Origin: Corydoras sp. C115
Lineage: Eukaryota; Chordata; Actinopteri; Siluriformes; Callichthyidae
Reading direction: 5' to 3'
Length of the DNA: 64,000 bases
Assembly: GCA_019802505.1 (NCBI GenBank)
Contig: JAFMOC010000002.1
Coordinates: forward strand, 3,725,001-3,789,000
Part shown: in pieces, positions 1 to 10,090 of the stretch
How positions within the stretch are numbered: the stretch's first letter is position 1
Layout of the letters: each line of letters starts with the position of its first letter
Translations under genes and position numbers: made by a program
Notes under the pieces: generated by a model
The model's input: the letters and a program-made list of their open reading frames with translations, nothing else
What the model was told of the DNA's origin: nothing
Databases searched by the model: none

Positions 1-245
1 CGCTGCGGAGCGCGGATCGGCGTCCTCCTGCTGCGAGGCGAAGATAGCGCCCCTGGCTCTCGGAGTCTGCGGCTGGCGGACCCTGGTGCTCGGGGTCGGT
101 AATGGCGCGGTCCCCGACGCCCAGACTCGGCAGAAGGCGGTCCCCGGTGCTCGGCTTCCTCAGCGGTGCAGCCCCTGGTCCTCCAAATCAGTGGTGGGTG
201 ACCCCTGGTGTCCGGAACTCTCCAGATATATTTGGCACGTCTTTC
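1..245 (-). mobile_element. Internal region of compact LTR element, subfamily B (runs off window edge)
   Basis: GC-rich stretch unlike the AT-rich DNA around it, directly downstream (minus strand) of the LTR at 246-698. It is built of imperfect units of roughly 30 bases around a core reading CGGTCCCTGGTGCTCGG on the plus strand. The same units fill 57700-58083, so both are internal regions of one family. All frames are fairly open because the units contain no stops, so coding cannot be judged. The second LTR, if present, lies left of the window. No pol-like sequence is visible. Confidence 0.7.
235..244 (-). promoter_or_regulatory. Putative self-primer binding site (subfamily B copy 1)
   Basis: AAAGACGTGC on the minus strand, one base past the LTR end. 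It is perfectly complementary to GCACGTCTTT inside the LTR (564-573). A normal tRNA primer site would begin TGG, and none is present. Confidence 0.55.
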
Positions 246-695
246 TGTCATGAACTGTCCGTTCTTCCCCGGAAGGAGGGCGGCTAACGCGGAGTTGCTG
301 CGTTCAGCCGCTCGCGCCTAGTGAACGCTCCCCGGATACCGACCACGCGGGGAATATAGCGTGCGTGGGTCCGAGGAACGTTCCCACGAGTACGGCCCAC
401 GCGGAGAAGATGCGCAGCGCCGTACCGTGGTTGTACGCGGAAGGAGAGTCCAAGACACCGGGATAAAATCCAAAAGGTAAATTTAATAAAAATTGGTGAC
501 GGGACACCAACAAAAATGGGGAACAAACGAACAACACAACACTGGGTATAAAAACCGCAAATTAAAGACGTGCGACAATTAACGGGGAAACTAAGAATAA
601 ATACAAAAGGAACTAAACACGTGAACAAAACAAACCAATCACCCAACTGAAATAATTAAGAAGGAAACGAGGGACAGGTGCCATAGGCACCTGTG

Positions 696-698
<3 letters not shown>
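246..698 (-). repeat. LTR of compact self-primed LTR element, subfamily B
   Basis: 453-bp LTR. On the minus strand it starts TGTCACAGGTGCC, followed by the reverse complement GGCACCTGTC, and ends in TGACA. It aligns along its length with 58084-58540 and 38700-39150. A polyadenylation-like AATAAA lies on the minus strand within the TTTATT-rich stretch near 480. The segment just past its inner end (235-244) is complementary over 10 bases to 564-573 inside the LTR, as expected of a self-priming element. The outer flank enters a (TA)n tract, and no target duplication can be checked because the partner end is outside the window. Confidence 0.8.

Positions 699-701
<3 letters not shown>

Positions 702-752
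<51 letters not shown>
702..752. repeat. (TA)n microsatellite
   Basis: About 25 uninterrupted TA units directly beside the LTR outer end. Confidence 0.95.
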
Positions 753-753
<1 letters not shown>

Positions 754-3700
754 TAATGCATTGTTTTCCAGCTAGGAATGATAACAATATTATAATTATT
801 TAAATTGAACATATTAAAAATAATAATCTGTTGAATAATTTTGCTAAAACATAATGTAATATGTAAGTACTTAGCACTGTTACTAAGCAACAACACACAA
901 TAAACAAATAAAATAATTCTCTCAAGTCCAGAGAGAGAAGCTTAGAAACTGAGGACAGTGATGCATGTGATTACAATCACAGTTCTTACAAACATAAATA
1001 ATATAAGCTGCTTATATTGTGGCGCATAGTGATTAGATACATTTTTAGTTTTTAATCTATTTTACTTGTGTGTAAACTTTTCTGGTAATGTGAATGTGTA
1101 TATCAAAAAGTCACTGCTTTTAATATCACATAACAAAAGCTCCTAGGTTTGATTACTGGTCAGATTTATTGGTTTTAATTGTGAGTGACCAGCCCTACAG
1201 ATGTGATGGATGTACATTAATTACATCATGTCAATAAAGCTTATTTCTGTCTTGGGAAATCCTGTCTCCAGTCATCATTGTTTCCCATATTTGTAGTATC
1301 TTACCAATTTTTGCACTACACGCAGTGGGAAAGCAAACTATGTGTCATTGAACAAGAGATGTAAAAATTGCCCTCACTCTTGGACTGTTTTTCCTAATGA
1401 TGCAGTTAAGAATTTATAAAATGGATTGTTGGATTATGGGATAAAAATAAACATTGCATCAACACCCTGAGTGAACTAACAATAGCTTTTTTTCCCCTGA
1501 TGACAAGGAAATAAATAAATGAATAAATACACACATAAGTAAACAAATAAGACAATTTGATGTTTGGAGCTGATATGGATTTCTAGCAGAAAGTATATGA
1601 AACCCATTTTAATTTGCTTAATTTGCATTAATGGTGTATGTCTTACTTTTGTATTGATAAAGGTGGAGTTGTTTAAGGATCACACTGTAAAACACCAAGA
1701 ATAAACATAGAAGCTATAGGAGAAACTTATCATTTTCCTCTGCAGTATTGCATCATTTATCTCAGTGGTTGCTAAAATTATACTGGCTGAATTTTGTTGT
1801 CATGCTGCTCCCTGGTAAGTAGTGTGAGATAGACAAAGAAGACAGGTTAGTAAAATAAGCATTTTAATTAACATGATAGAGAAAGATAGTCAACACACTT
1901 ACTCAGAAGACTAACGTAACTCAAATCAATACATGACGAAATACATGTGTAGGGAATGTCTATGACTAATTAAATTTTACAGAGCTAAATAATGACAGAC
2001 ATTAAATTGAAGAAGATATATTTTATTTAGTTTAGTAGCTAAATGATTAAACATAAATGCAATATGGCCTGTGGTGAACCCAGACAAACCAGTGACATCA
2101 TTTGAGGCTTTAACACATGTCTCCTGATTATTAAGCATTGTGTAACTTTATCATTTTTGCATGAACAGACTTTAAAGGAGGACATTGCAAAATAAGCTTT
2201 TAATTTCTAACACATTAGCCACTTACTGAGTAAGTTAATGTGATATATAAGATGCAAATGTTTTTGAAGCAATTTTGTTTATTTGTATTAATACAAATGA
2301 AAAACTGTCTTTGGAATCACCTGAACCTATACATTACCAATCACATATTGAAATATTAAAATTTCATTCATTTATTTTAAGAATTGCTTTTTCTAATTAG
2401 AGTATTAGTGGGTAATTGATCCTATCAGGCTGCCTACTACTCAATTATTATGCTTTATTTTCCCTACCTGCTTTCTGTTTTACATTGATGAGCTTCTCAT
2501 TCACAATACCAGCAGAGCACTACAGCAGTGACAATTTTTGGACGGAACCTAAATTGGACTAGCGGCTTTGCAGAATGTTTTTTACTGAACTTGACCTACC
2601 ACCTAAGGAGGATGAGTTCCCCACTTAGCCTTGGTCCTCACAAGGTTTCTTCTTTAAAACTTATGAAGTTTGTCCTTGTCACTGTCACTTAGAACACTGC
2701 AATGCTGCTTCGAGAAAAAGTACAATTGTAAAAAATTATTTGTATAAACAAATAATCTTGAACTTTCCCAAGCTTTAACTTTATCATGTTACTATGCATA
2801 CTAAAAACAAATTGCATCAAGACACCCTCAACATTTTTGCAGAAAATTTTATGTCATCTTTTTGTAAATTTTCCCTCCAATTTGTCATTGTTTATGTCAC
2901 CCGTTTCAAATTTTATTTTAGTGATTTAATTGGTTTTGTTTTATATAAAAACATCTCCTTTTCCCTGCGACAATGAGGTTTAATATTTTGGTATGTGTCA
3001 GCTCTATTGCTTTAATGTTTGGTCATGAGGTTCTAGAGACCTCACAAAGTTTCTTTTGGTTCAAGCCCTCCAATTTCCACACACTCTAATAAGGAAACAA
3101 AGCTTTAATGTTTCCCTAAATATGGTTCAGTGGGTTTTAGCTAGACAAGCTCTGCCCAAAGCTTGAGACTTTTAAAGAATTTTTGATCTACCTCATGCCT
3201 TTAGGATGGCTAAAAAAATGCTTGTAGTTACTGTTAACACCACTGAGGGCACTGGAGCTTTTAGCACTGCCGACAGCAGTTAAGTTACTCTTAACACTAC
3301 CAAAAGCATCATCAAGTCAGAACCTTTGAGTTTGGAGAGCACTCTATGTACTTCGTTGGTTAGTGAATTATCATTTTAGAAAGCATTTTTACTCTGTCAA
3401 CTCTATAGGTGAGTCCTACAGTTTGGAAAAGACAGTTTGTTCTGCTGACTGCATAACTGAACACTGAAGAACAAAAATGACTATGTGATTCCATTATCCA
3501 GGAAATGCCCTTTTATTGCTTTTTTGTTTAAATAAAAAAAAGGCATCAACACGTAGATACTGGAATAAAAGAACACATGTAAATAACACAACACATGACC
3601 TAGGAATAGACATAAAATCTTAATGAAAGCACAAAAACCATAACAAAATGCCGTTGGATAGCTTCATAATGAGCTCCGCCTCTAGAGCCCCCTGTAGCAG

Positions 3701-4338
3701 TCGCCACAATATGTTATTTCCAAAAATGTCCCTTGTTCTATTGACTCTATGAATAAGTTTGAATATGTTTATTCAAAAAGCATTTTTTATTCTATTGACT
3801 AGGATTCCTTGAAGTTTGAAATCCTGAGGACAACAGCCCCCCCTCTCCCTGTTTGTCTAACCCTTAGGCGTCATCAGGCAGCAATGGATATGCATTACAA
3901 ACCCATCCCCCCCCCCCAGCCTCACAGGTGAAACGCTACACAAATCACAATTGTTAACCAAAAATGAAAAGCTTTAAAAAAGCAAACCTAATTGAATCTG
4001 CAACATCTGCCAAAAGTACACCTGAGGACCACAACAGAGGACCACTGGAGGTGTAAAAAGTGTTAGATTGGAAGAAAAGTAATTTCAGTGTGTGGGCTAT
4101 TTTATGGAAATAAAAACTGATATTTTTAATTTTATTTATGCAATGAAACTTTAGCACTGTGAGCACCTTTAATGAATCCGGTATCTAGATGCACTACGGG
4201 TCATTAGGATAACAATGGACACAGCACAGGGGAGTGGTGTAACTGCACACATATTTGCACTTCAAAAATGTTCTCTTTTGTGTGCATGTGTGAATAGAAA
4301 TTTTATATTTTGTAATATAATTTATAATAATATGTTTG
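753..4338. other. AT-rich DNA without recognisable genes
   Basis: I see no convincing coding sequence here. Short open frames lack any family resemblance. The stretch 3350-3830 carries degenerate copies of a motif around CAACTCTATAG and AAAAAGCATT that recurs at 27060-27420. C-rich runs occur near 3840 and 3908. Confidence 0.6.
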
Positions 4339-4353
4339 TATTATGTTTGTTTT

Positions 4354-4707
4354 CATTCATTCATTCATTCATTATCTCCCGCTTTATCCTCTATTAGGGT
4401 CGCGGTGGGGTTCCCCATGCCCATCCAGGGGAGAACGTCTCGGGCGCTGGGCAGATAGACCCAGGACAGGGCGCCAATCCATCACTGGGCACACACTCAC
4501 TCACACATACACACTCTATATGGGGCAATTTTGAGAATTCAATTTACTTGATCCATGTTTTTGGACTGTGGGAGGAAACCGGAGAACCCGGAGGAAACCC
4601 ACGCAGACACGGGGAGAACATGGAAACTCCACCCAGATGGGGATTCGAACCGGGAATCCCTAGCGCTGAGAGGCGAACGTGCTAACCACTAAGCCACCGT
4701 GCCGCCC
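4354..4707 (-). mobile_element. tRNA-derived SINE, family A, full length
   Basis: Minus-oriented copy. On the minus strand it starts GGCGGCACGGTGGCTTAGTGG, carries a B-box GGTTCGAATCC, and ends in a (GAAT)n-type tail seen as CATTCATTCATT on the plus strand. It is flanked by a perfect 15-bp target duplication (TATTATGTTTGTTTT) at 4339-4353 and 4708-4722, so it is an intact insertion made by LINE machinery. The Pol III boxes appear preserved. Confidence 0.9.
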
Positions 4708-4722
4708 TATTATGTTTGTTTT

Positions 4723-5195
4723 ACTAAACTAAATTCTAAATGTTTGGTTTATTTTATTTATATATTTTTATTTTTATTTAATATTTTTATTTATTACTTG
4801 TCTCTTGTGGTTTTCTGTCTCAATGTCACCTGATGCATCAGCATTAATATTCAAACAACATAAAAGGTAGATTAGTATCGAAGCAACTAATAAAATGTTG
4901 TCTTATCCAGTACCCTTCCTTCCTCTTCACCCATTGCTAGGTTAAGATTTATTCTGCTTTAATGTGGCTGTCCTCTTGCAGATTGTCTTGTGCCTTAGGG
5001 AAATTTTACTCCCTGAAGTGTGTGACCCCAGTTGTGTTCCCTAGTTTTTAATTAGAAGCCCATATTTTATTTCTCATATATTTTCTATTGTGATTATGAA
5101 ACTACCAGACTAACCATCTGGGAAATATAGAAATAGATTATAAAAAATATGTACAGTATATGTACAGTATATGTTGGGATTCAAATATTTGTTGA

Positions 5196-5259
<64 letters not shown>

Positions 5260-5954
5260 TCTAAGTTAGGATCTAAGTAAACACACTGTATATATATATA
5301 TATATATATACTGTATATACAGTATATATACACATGTAGAGTAACCATGGAATGGTTTGTTACATTTGTACTGTCAAAATAAATCGCCTTTCATTTGGCT
5401 TTTACTTTCCCTGATTTAGACTATATTAGGCAAAAATTAGCTACATTTGCAAAAGCTGTGACTTACTGTTCATGGCTAACAGACAATTTTAGAATTGGGC
5501 AGAAAAGAATAAGATTTATACACTGTCATGCTAAATCTCTGACAGCAATTCCAGAGTCAGAGAACTTGACATGTTAAAAGGAGCCTAACAAATGAAGGAA
5601 GTTGGATTTGCAGCATGGACTCAATTAAGCAGTCTGTTATGTGGAACTGCGAATGATGCAAAGGCGTTCCATCAAATCCTCAGGACAGTTTAATGACCAT
5701 CTGCGTCCATGGGCCGTTTCCATTTTTACACCCACTAATTTTATAAAGAGTTACATTAAAAAAACTACAGGCTACCAGGCTTCTACGTTTGGTTTATGAA
5801 ACTGAAATAAAATCTAATGGATAAAGAAAAAATGGTTGATTTATGTTTGTTAGAACATCACTGATATAAGCACCTAGGAAGGTTTTCAACTGAAGCCTAG
5901 TAAAATCATCATTCATATACAAATCACTGAATTTATATATGTATATATATATAT

Positions 5955-5997
<43 letters not shown>

Positions 5998-6259
5998 TTT
6001 AAGAGTATTAGATATTTTAATCCACCTTCTTTATCAGACCTACTCTCTGACAGTTGGATAAAAATAATTATATACTAAAACACAAAATGTACTAAACAAA
6101 TAAAGATTGAGTGGGTTTGAGGGGGTGGAAAGTGGTGTATTAAGCTATCAAACAAAACAAATGAATAAAAGCAATAGCTGTGATTAAAGATGCAAAAGTA
6201 AAGGTTTCCTTTAATTATGATTCAATAAAATGTATTATTTATAAATTGTTGCAAATTTA
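4723..6259. other. AT-rich DNA with microsatellites, no gene seen
   Basis: Contains (TA)n at 5201-5257 and 5289-5310 and a short TA tract followed by (GA)n at about 5940-5992. Nothing recognisable is encoded. Open frames here are short and unsupported. Confidence 0.6.
5201..5310. repeat. (TA)n microsatellites, interrupted
   Basis: Two TA runs (5201-5257 and 5289-5310) split by about 30 bases. The surroundings repeat CTGTATATA and TACAGTATATA motifs. Confidence 0.95.
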
Positions 6260-6380
6260 TTATTCATTATTTTTCACTTAATCCTGTACTAGGATCTTAT
6301 ATAATGATGATTTAGATCAACCAAATGCCTTTGGACTGTGGGAGGAACCCAAGAAACCGCAGAAAACCTAGGTAGTCCAC
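6260..6380 (-). mobile_element. Degenerate SINE family A fragment
   Basis: Keeps the family A tail region (ATTCATTAT, TTAATCC) and the block GGACTGTGGGAGGAA, with decayed sequence between. It forms the left flank of the LTR element that starts at 6386. Confidence 0.6.
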
Positions 6381-6385
6381 GTATT

Positions 6386-6731
6386 TGTCAGACTCGCCTA
6401 CCTTGGAATAAAGCAGCTGCGCATAGGAAGCACAGAGCCGCCGAGCTTTAACGAGCCAGGCACACAGGTAGCAGAATAAAAGGATTTATTAAAGTTGTAG
6501 AGACACCAAAAGCATAGAGGTACAACCCGACGAGTGACATAAAATAAACGACGTGCACTGATGACGAGGAACTCAGGAAATAAATACAAAAAGACACCCG
6601 ACCACCTGCACAAAACAAACCAATGACAAGAACGAGTTAATTAACTAAACTAATGACCAACGAACGTTAATTAACTCAAAAGAACAAAAGAAATGCAAAA
6701 CAGGTGACAGGTGCCCTAGGCACCTGTTACA
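6386..6731 (-). repeat. 3' LTR of compact element A
   Basis: 346 bp, TG...CA ends (minus strand TGTAACAGG to TCTGACA). Nearly identical to 7928-8283, differing by a short indel near the U5 end and scattered substitutions. The minus strand contains AATAAATCC about 100 bases from its 3' end, a likely polyadenylation signal. Confidence 0.9.
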
Positions 6732-6746
6732 GTACCCCCGCCCCTA
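6732..6746 (-). promoter_or_regulatory. Polypurine tract of element A
   Basis: On the minus strand GTAGGGGCGGGGGTAC lies directly before the 3' LTR start TGTAACA, the position and composition expected of the plus-strand primer. Confidence 0.6.
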
Positions 6747-6849
6747 CGGTCGCGCAACGGGGAAACGCGACCAAGAAAAAAAAAAAAACAGTCCCGGGGG
6801 GGTCCTCCGCCCTCCTTGAGCCAGCGCCCTCTGCGAATGAGGTGTTGTG

Positions 6850-7145
6850 GACGCCCTCTGACTGCGAGGTCAGGTGGGCAACCTCAGGCGGATCAGGAGT
6901 GGGCCACGCCCTCTGACTGCGTGGTCCGGTGGGCACCCTCTGGCTGCGTGGTCTGATGGACGCCTTCGGCGGACGAGGAGTGGGCCACACCTTCTGGCTG
7001 CGTGGTCCGGTGGGCGCCCTCGGCGGACGAGAAGTGGGCCACGCCCTCTGCCGGCATGGTCCGGTGGACACCCTCTGGCTGCGTGGCGAGGCGGACGCCC
7101 TCTGGCTGCGTGGCGAGGCGGACGCCCTCTGGCTATGTGGCGAGG
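6850..7145. repeat. 27-bp tandem repeat array inside element A
   Basis: About ten imperfect 27-base units on the plus strand, such as CTCTGGCTGCGTGGCGAGG plus eight more bases. Three successive units near 7070-7145 are almost identical. The unit length is a multiple of three, so every frame stays in register across the array. Confidence 0.85.
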
Positions 7146-7516
7146 CGGACGCCCCTGCTGCTCGGGCTGGGCAGCGTGCGGCCCCTGCTGCTCGGGCTGG
7201 GCGACGTGCGGCCCCAGCTGCTCGGGCTGGGCGGCGTGCGGCCCCTGCTGCTCGGGCTGGGCGGCGTGCGGCCCCTGGACAACGGGCTGGGCGGCGTGCG
7301 GCCCCTGGACAACGGGCTGGACCTTGGTGGGTTTGCACGCTGGCTGGACCTCGGCGGGTTCGCACGCTGGCTGGACCTCGGCGGGCACGCACGCTGGCTG
7401 TATCTCGGCGGGCACGCACGCTGGGTGGCCCTCGGCGGACACGCACGCTGGCTGGACCTTGGCGGGCATCGCGCTCAGCAGCTGCGCAGCGCGCACGCTG
7501 CGTCTTGGCACCGCGC
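6870..7516 (-). CDS. Repeat-encoded open frame in element A, uncertain coding
   Basis: The minus-strand frame stays open through all three repeat arrays and would encode a Pro/Ala/Gln-rich protein: nine-residue units (core PACVPAEVQ), ten-residue units (core QGPHAAQP), then nine-residue Arg/Pro-rich units (core RPPRHAARG). The upstream part of this frame has no plausible start of its own. The acidic open frame at 7516-7800 lies just before it, in another frame and ended by a TAG. Several other frames, including two on the plus strand, are equally open because the units contain no stops and have lengths divisible by three. Translation is therefore a possibility, not a result. It does not resemble Gag, protease or polymerase. 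Confidence 0.35.
7146..7320. repeat. 30-bp tandem repeat array inside element A
   Basis: Six units of 30 bases with core CTGCTGCTCGGGCTGGGC, the last two replacing CTGCTGCTC by a GACAAC-containing variant. On the minus strand they read as a ten-residue peptide repeat with core QGPHAAQP. Confidence 0.85.
7321..7480. repeat. 27-bp tandem repeat array (second type) inside element A
   Basis: About six units of 27 bases with core GGCTGGACCTCGGCGGGC. The minus strand gives nine-residue repeats with core PACVPAEVQ. The unit differs from the 27-base unit at 6850-7145. Confidence 0.85.
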
Positions 7517-7800
7517 TAGCGCGCTCTGCATCTGGATCTCGCCATGGGGGGTTTAACAAACTGGACTGGAGCGTCAGTCCAGAACTCCTCAGAGTTGAGG
7601 AGGGTGCGTATGGGCAGAATATGCCCATACAGGTACGACTCGCCCGCCTCATCATCGGAAATCTCGACCAGGTCGAGACCTTCCCCCGCGCAGAGCGCCT
7701 CATACCCATACCTCCACAACCACTCATCATCGGAGTCGCAATACTCTGACATCACTCTGTTAGAGCCGTCCTTACGGCTCAGGGACGGCGGGCTGCGCAT
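7516..7800 (-). CDS. Small acidic ORF at the 5' side of element A, function unknown
   Basis: 94 codons starting about 130 bases downstream of the 5' LTR, the usual place for a first reading frame in an LTR element. The predicted peptide is acidic, with SDDEWLW near residue 23 and ISDDEAGESY near residue 48, followed by an aromatic/hydrophobic stretch and a basic end (ARSRCRAR). I recognise no family. Codon composition is balanced and unlike the repeat arrays after it. A TAG stops it at 7516, just before the repeat frame, so the original protein may have continued into the repeats through a frameshift or lost stop. It may equally be chance. Confidence 0.4.
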   Translation of the reverse strand: MRSPPSLSRKDGSNRVMSEYCDSDDEWLWRYGYEALCAGEGLDLVEISDDEAGESYLYGHILPIRTLLNSEEFWTDAPVQFVKPPMARSRCRAR

Positions 7801-7860
7801 AGTGGCGCACTCGCGGACACGACGGAACGCGCTGCGAGTACGAGGTTATACGGCCCCCGC

Positions 7861-7880
7861 AAAAAAAAAAAAAAAAAAAA
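7861..7880. repeat. poly(A) run inside element A
   Basis: Homopolymer of about 20 A on the plus strand in the leader between primer site and ORF. A second A-run lies near 6775-6788 before the polypurine tract. Confidence 0.9.
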
Positions 7881-7917
7881 CAGCTTACCTGGGCACTGGA
7901 CTCCCCAAAATGACTGT

Positions 7918-7926
7918 CACGTCGTT
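7918..7926 (-). promoter_or_regulatory. Putative self-primer binding site of element A
   Basis: AACGACGTG on the minus strand, one base past the 5' LTR end. It is complementary over nine bases to CACGTCGTT inside the LTR (8099-8107). No TGG-type tRNA primer site is present. The corresponding pair in subfamily B has changed bases on both sides. Confidence 0.6.
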
Positions 7927-7927
7927 C

Positions 7928-8283
7928 TGTCAGACTCGCCAATCTCGGAATAAAGCGGCTGCGCATAGGAAGCACAGAGCCGCCGCGCTTTAACGCGCTG
8001 AAGGGAGCCAGGCACACAGGTAGCAGAATAACAGGATTTATTAAAGGTGTAGAGACACCAAAAGCATAGAGGTACAACCCGACGAGTGACATAAAATAAA
8101 CGACGTGCACTGACGACGAGGAACTCAGGAAATAAATACAAAAAGACACCCGACCACGTGCACAAAACAAACCAATGACAAGAACGAGTTAATTAACTAA
8201 ACTAATGACCAACGAACGTTAATCAACTCAAAAGAACAAAAGAAAGGCAAAACAGGTGACAGGTTCCCTAGGCACCTGTTACA
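7928..8283 (-). repeat. 5' LTR of compact element A
   Basis: 356 bp, TG...CA ends. It starts with TGTAACAGGTGCC followed by an almost perfect inverted copy (one arm base changed), as in the 3' LTR. It holds the CACGTCGTT segment (8099-8107) that pairs with the primer site. If self-priming applies, transcription would start near 8107, with the AATAAATCC signal near 8036 ending R. Confidence 0.9.
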
Positions 8284-8308
8284 GTATTCTATTTCTATTT
8301 CTATTCTA

Positions 8309-8508
8309 TTTGGTCATTTAGCAGACGCTTTTAGCCAAAGCGACTTACAAGTTGAGCACAGGGTTCATCACAACATCCCTGGAGCAATGAGGGTTAATGG
8401 TCTTGCTCAAGGACCCACATTGGTAACATCTTCAGTGGACCTGGGATTTGTACCCCCAACATTCAGATTGATAGCCCAACGCCCTAACCACTGAGCTACC
8501 ACGCTACC
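8309..8508 (-). mobile_element. tRNA-derived SINE, family B
   Basis: Minus-oriented copy. The plus strand shows the conserved tail TTTAGCAGACGCTTTTAGCC, then CTTACAAGTTGAGC, and ends in a tRNA-like head whose complement reads GGTAGCTCAGTGGTTAGGGC. The same family recurs at 56124-56310. Families with this 3' tail are common in teleosts and are thought to use L2-type LINE machinery. Confidence 0.8.
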
Positions 8509-8592
8509 ATGTATGTGGAAACTACACCCAGATCGGGATTTAAACCTGGATCTCCAGCGCTGATAGGTTGACATGTCAACCACTATGTAGCC
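8509..8592 (-). mobile_element. SINE family A head fragment, degenerate
   Basis: Retains GGAAACTACACCCAGAT, GGGATTTAAACC and the AGCGCTGA-to-AACCACTA block of the family A head. The rest of the element is missing. Confidence 0.6.
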
Positions 8593-10001
8593 CCCTGTTC
8601 CGTGTTACATATTCACTACTTTATTTTATTTATTTTCCTCCTTCTCTATGTATTTTTGTTTTTTAATCGCGTTTATTTTGCTTTCTGTTAGTCTTTTGTG
8701 AATCTTTTCTGCTCATAAATAAAATTCTGGCTACCGTCTTTATGTACTTACTGCCAACTGTTATCAACTGTAGCCAAATGGTAACATAAGTAGAAGTTTG
8801 ACCTGAAACAGTGACAAACCTTTTTTTTCTTCTTTTTTTTCTCCCACACAGAAAATTTACAGAAAACATAGCCGGTAAGTCAGTTACCTACCTCAATTCT
8901 TTGGGTCCAACTTCACAAATCAGTGTTAAATTAACACCACCACTGTCACACAGACATTGTCATAAAAATAAGCATAGTGGTTTCTTCTGAAGAATCATAG
9001 ACCTAACCAGAAAGTTTATCAAAATAATGATTATTAAACTATTTATTACTATCTCATAAATTATAAATACCATTCCAACTACTGCACCAACAATACATCA
9101 GAAGGCCAGTGATCCCTACAATCCTGTTGTAAAAGTAAAATAGTAAAAAAATAAAGTGGCGCTCACTGAAACTGGCACACCATGACTGGCATTGTACATG
9201 TTGAGACATTAGCGGGAGACCAGTTAAGACAAACTGATTTGGCCAGGAACACTATGCATGAAGTAAAGATCTATCAGTTAAAGAGATTAAGAGCTCTGGT
9301 GTCTTTTACTGCAGCTTTTACTGCATAATACTGCATGCTCAATGCTGGGCTGTTGACCATAGTCTCCTGTTGTAAGCATAATTGACCACCCATCAAATAT
9401 GCCTAATGTAAAATGCTTACCACTGTAGTAAAAGCCAAAAGTGAAGCTTCAGAATTAAGTAGTACAGTACCAGATGCAAGTTTATGATAATAGAAAAAAT
9501 AGTTCTATTTAATTTTGGAAAGATTTGACTTTGAACTATGTTTTTTTTAAATTTTGGCTTCAATTTTCTGCACAACTCCCTGTCAGAGCACATCAGATAT
9601 TAGGAGGTCCTACCTCTTTTTGGAGTTGTGGTTGTGAGATATTGAACTGCTTTTAGGTTGATACTGCAGCTCCAATCACAGGGAATGGAAAAGCAATTTT
9701 ACATTTGGGCAGGACTAAATGCATTTCTGTCAGCTCCACCCTCCAATCATCTCATCCTTCTACTTCCCTTGACTTGTGATGACCTAATTCAAATGCAAAA
9801 AAAGCTTTTTTACTCTTATATAGGGTCAGAACAAGCCCTCCGGTAACAGGCTGATACAAAGCCTCCGAGCTTCATATTGACCTCTTCCCACTGCTAGCTT
9901 AGAGGCATGGAGCAAAGAAAGACTTTAACAATTGCAAAAATATTACTTGGTTGTATATTTATGCTTTAAACACCAGGTAAAGATTTCATTTAACATTGCT
10001 G

Positions 10002-10002
<1 letters not shown>

Positions 10003-10084
<82 letters not shown>
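10003..10084. repeat. (TA)n microsatellite
   Basis: About 41 uninterrupted TA units. Confidence 0.97.

Positions 10085-10090
<6 letters not shown>

Larger units (their letters stand above)
6386..8283 (-). mobile_element. Complete compact non-autonomous LTR retrotransposon (subfamily A)
   Basis: Minus-oriented 1,898-bp element: 5' LTR 7928-8283, internal region 6732-7927, 3' LTR 6386-6731. The flanks carry a perfect 5-bp target duplication, GTATT (6381-6385 and 8284-8288), the length usual for Ty3/Gypsy integrases. A purine-rich tract (AGGGGCGGGGG on the minus strand) precedes the 3' LTR. No protease, reverse transcriptase, RNase H or integrase is encoded, so it must be mobilised in trans. 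The chromovirus relic at 20104-23364 belongs to a plausible helper group, but a direct link is inference. Confidence 0.88.

Noticed and set aside
6874..7749. 291-codon plus-strand ORF across the compact element, the longest open frame in the window
   Set aside because: It is antisense to the element and open because the GC-rich repeat units, with lengths divisible by three, contain no stops. At least four other frames are equally open.
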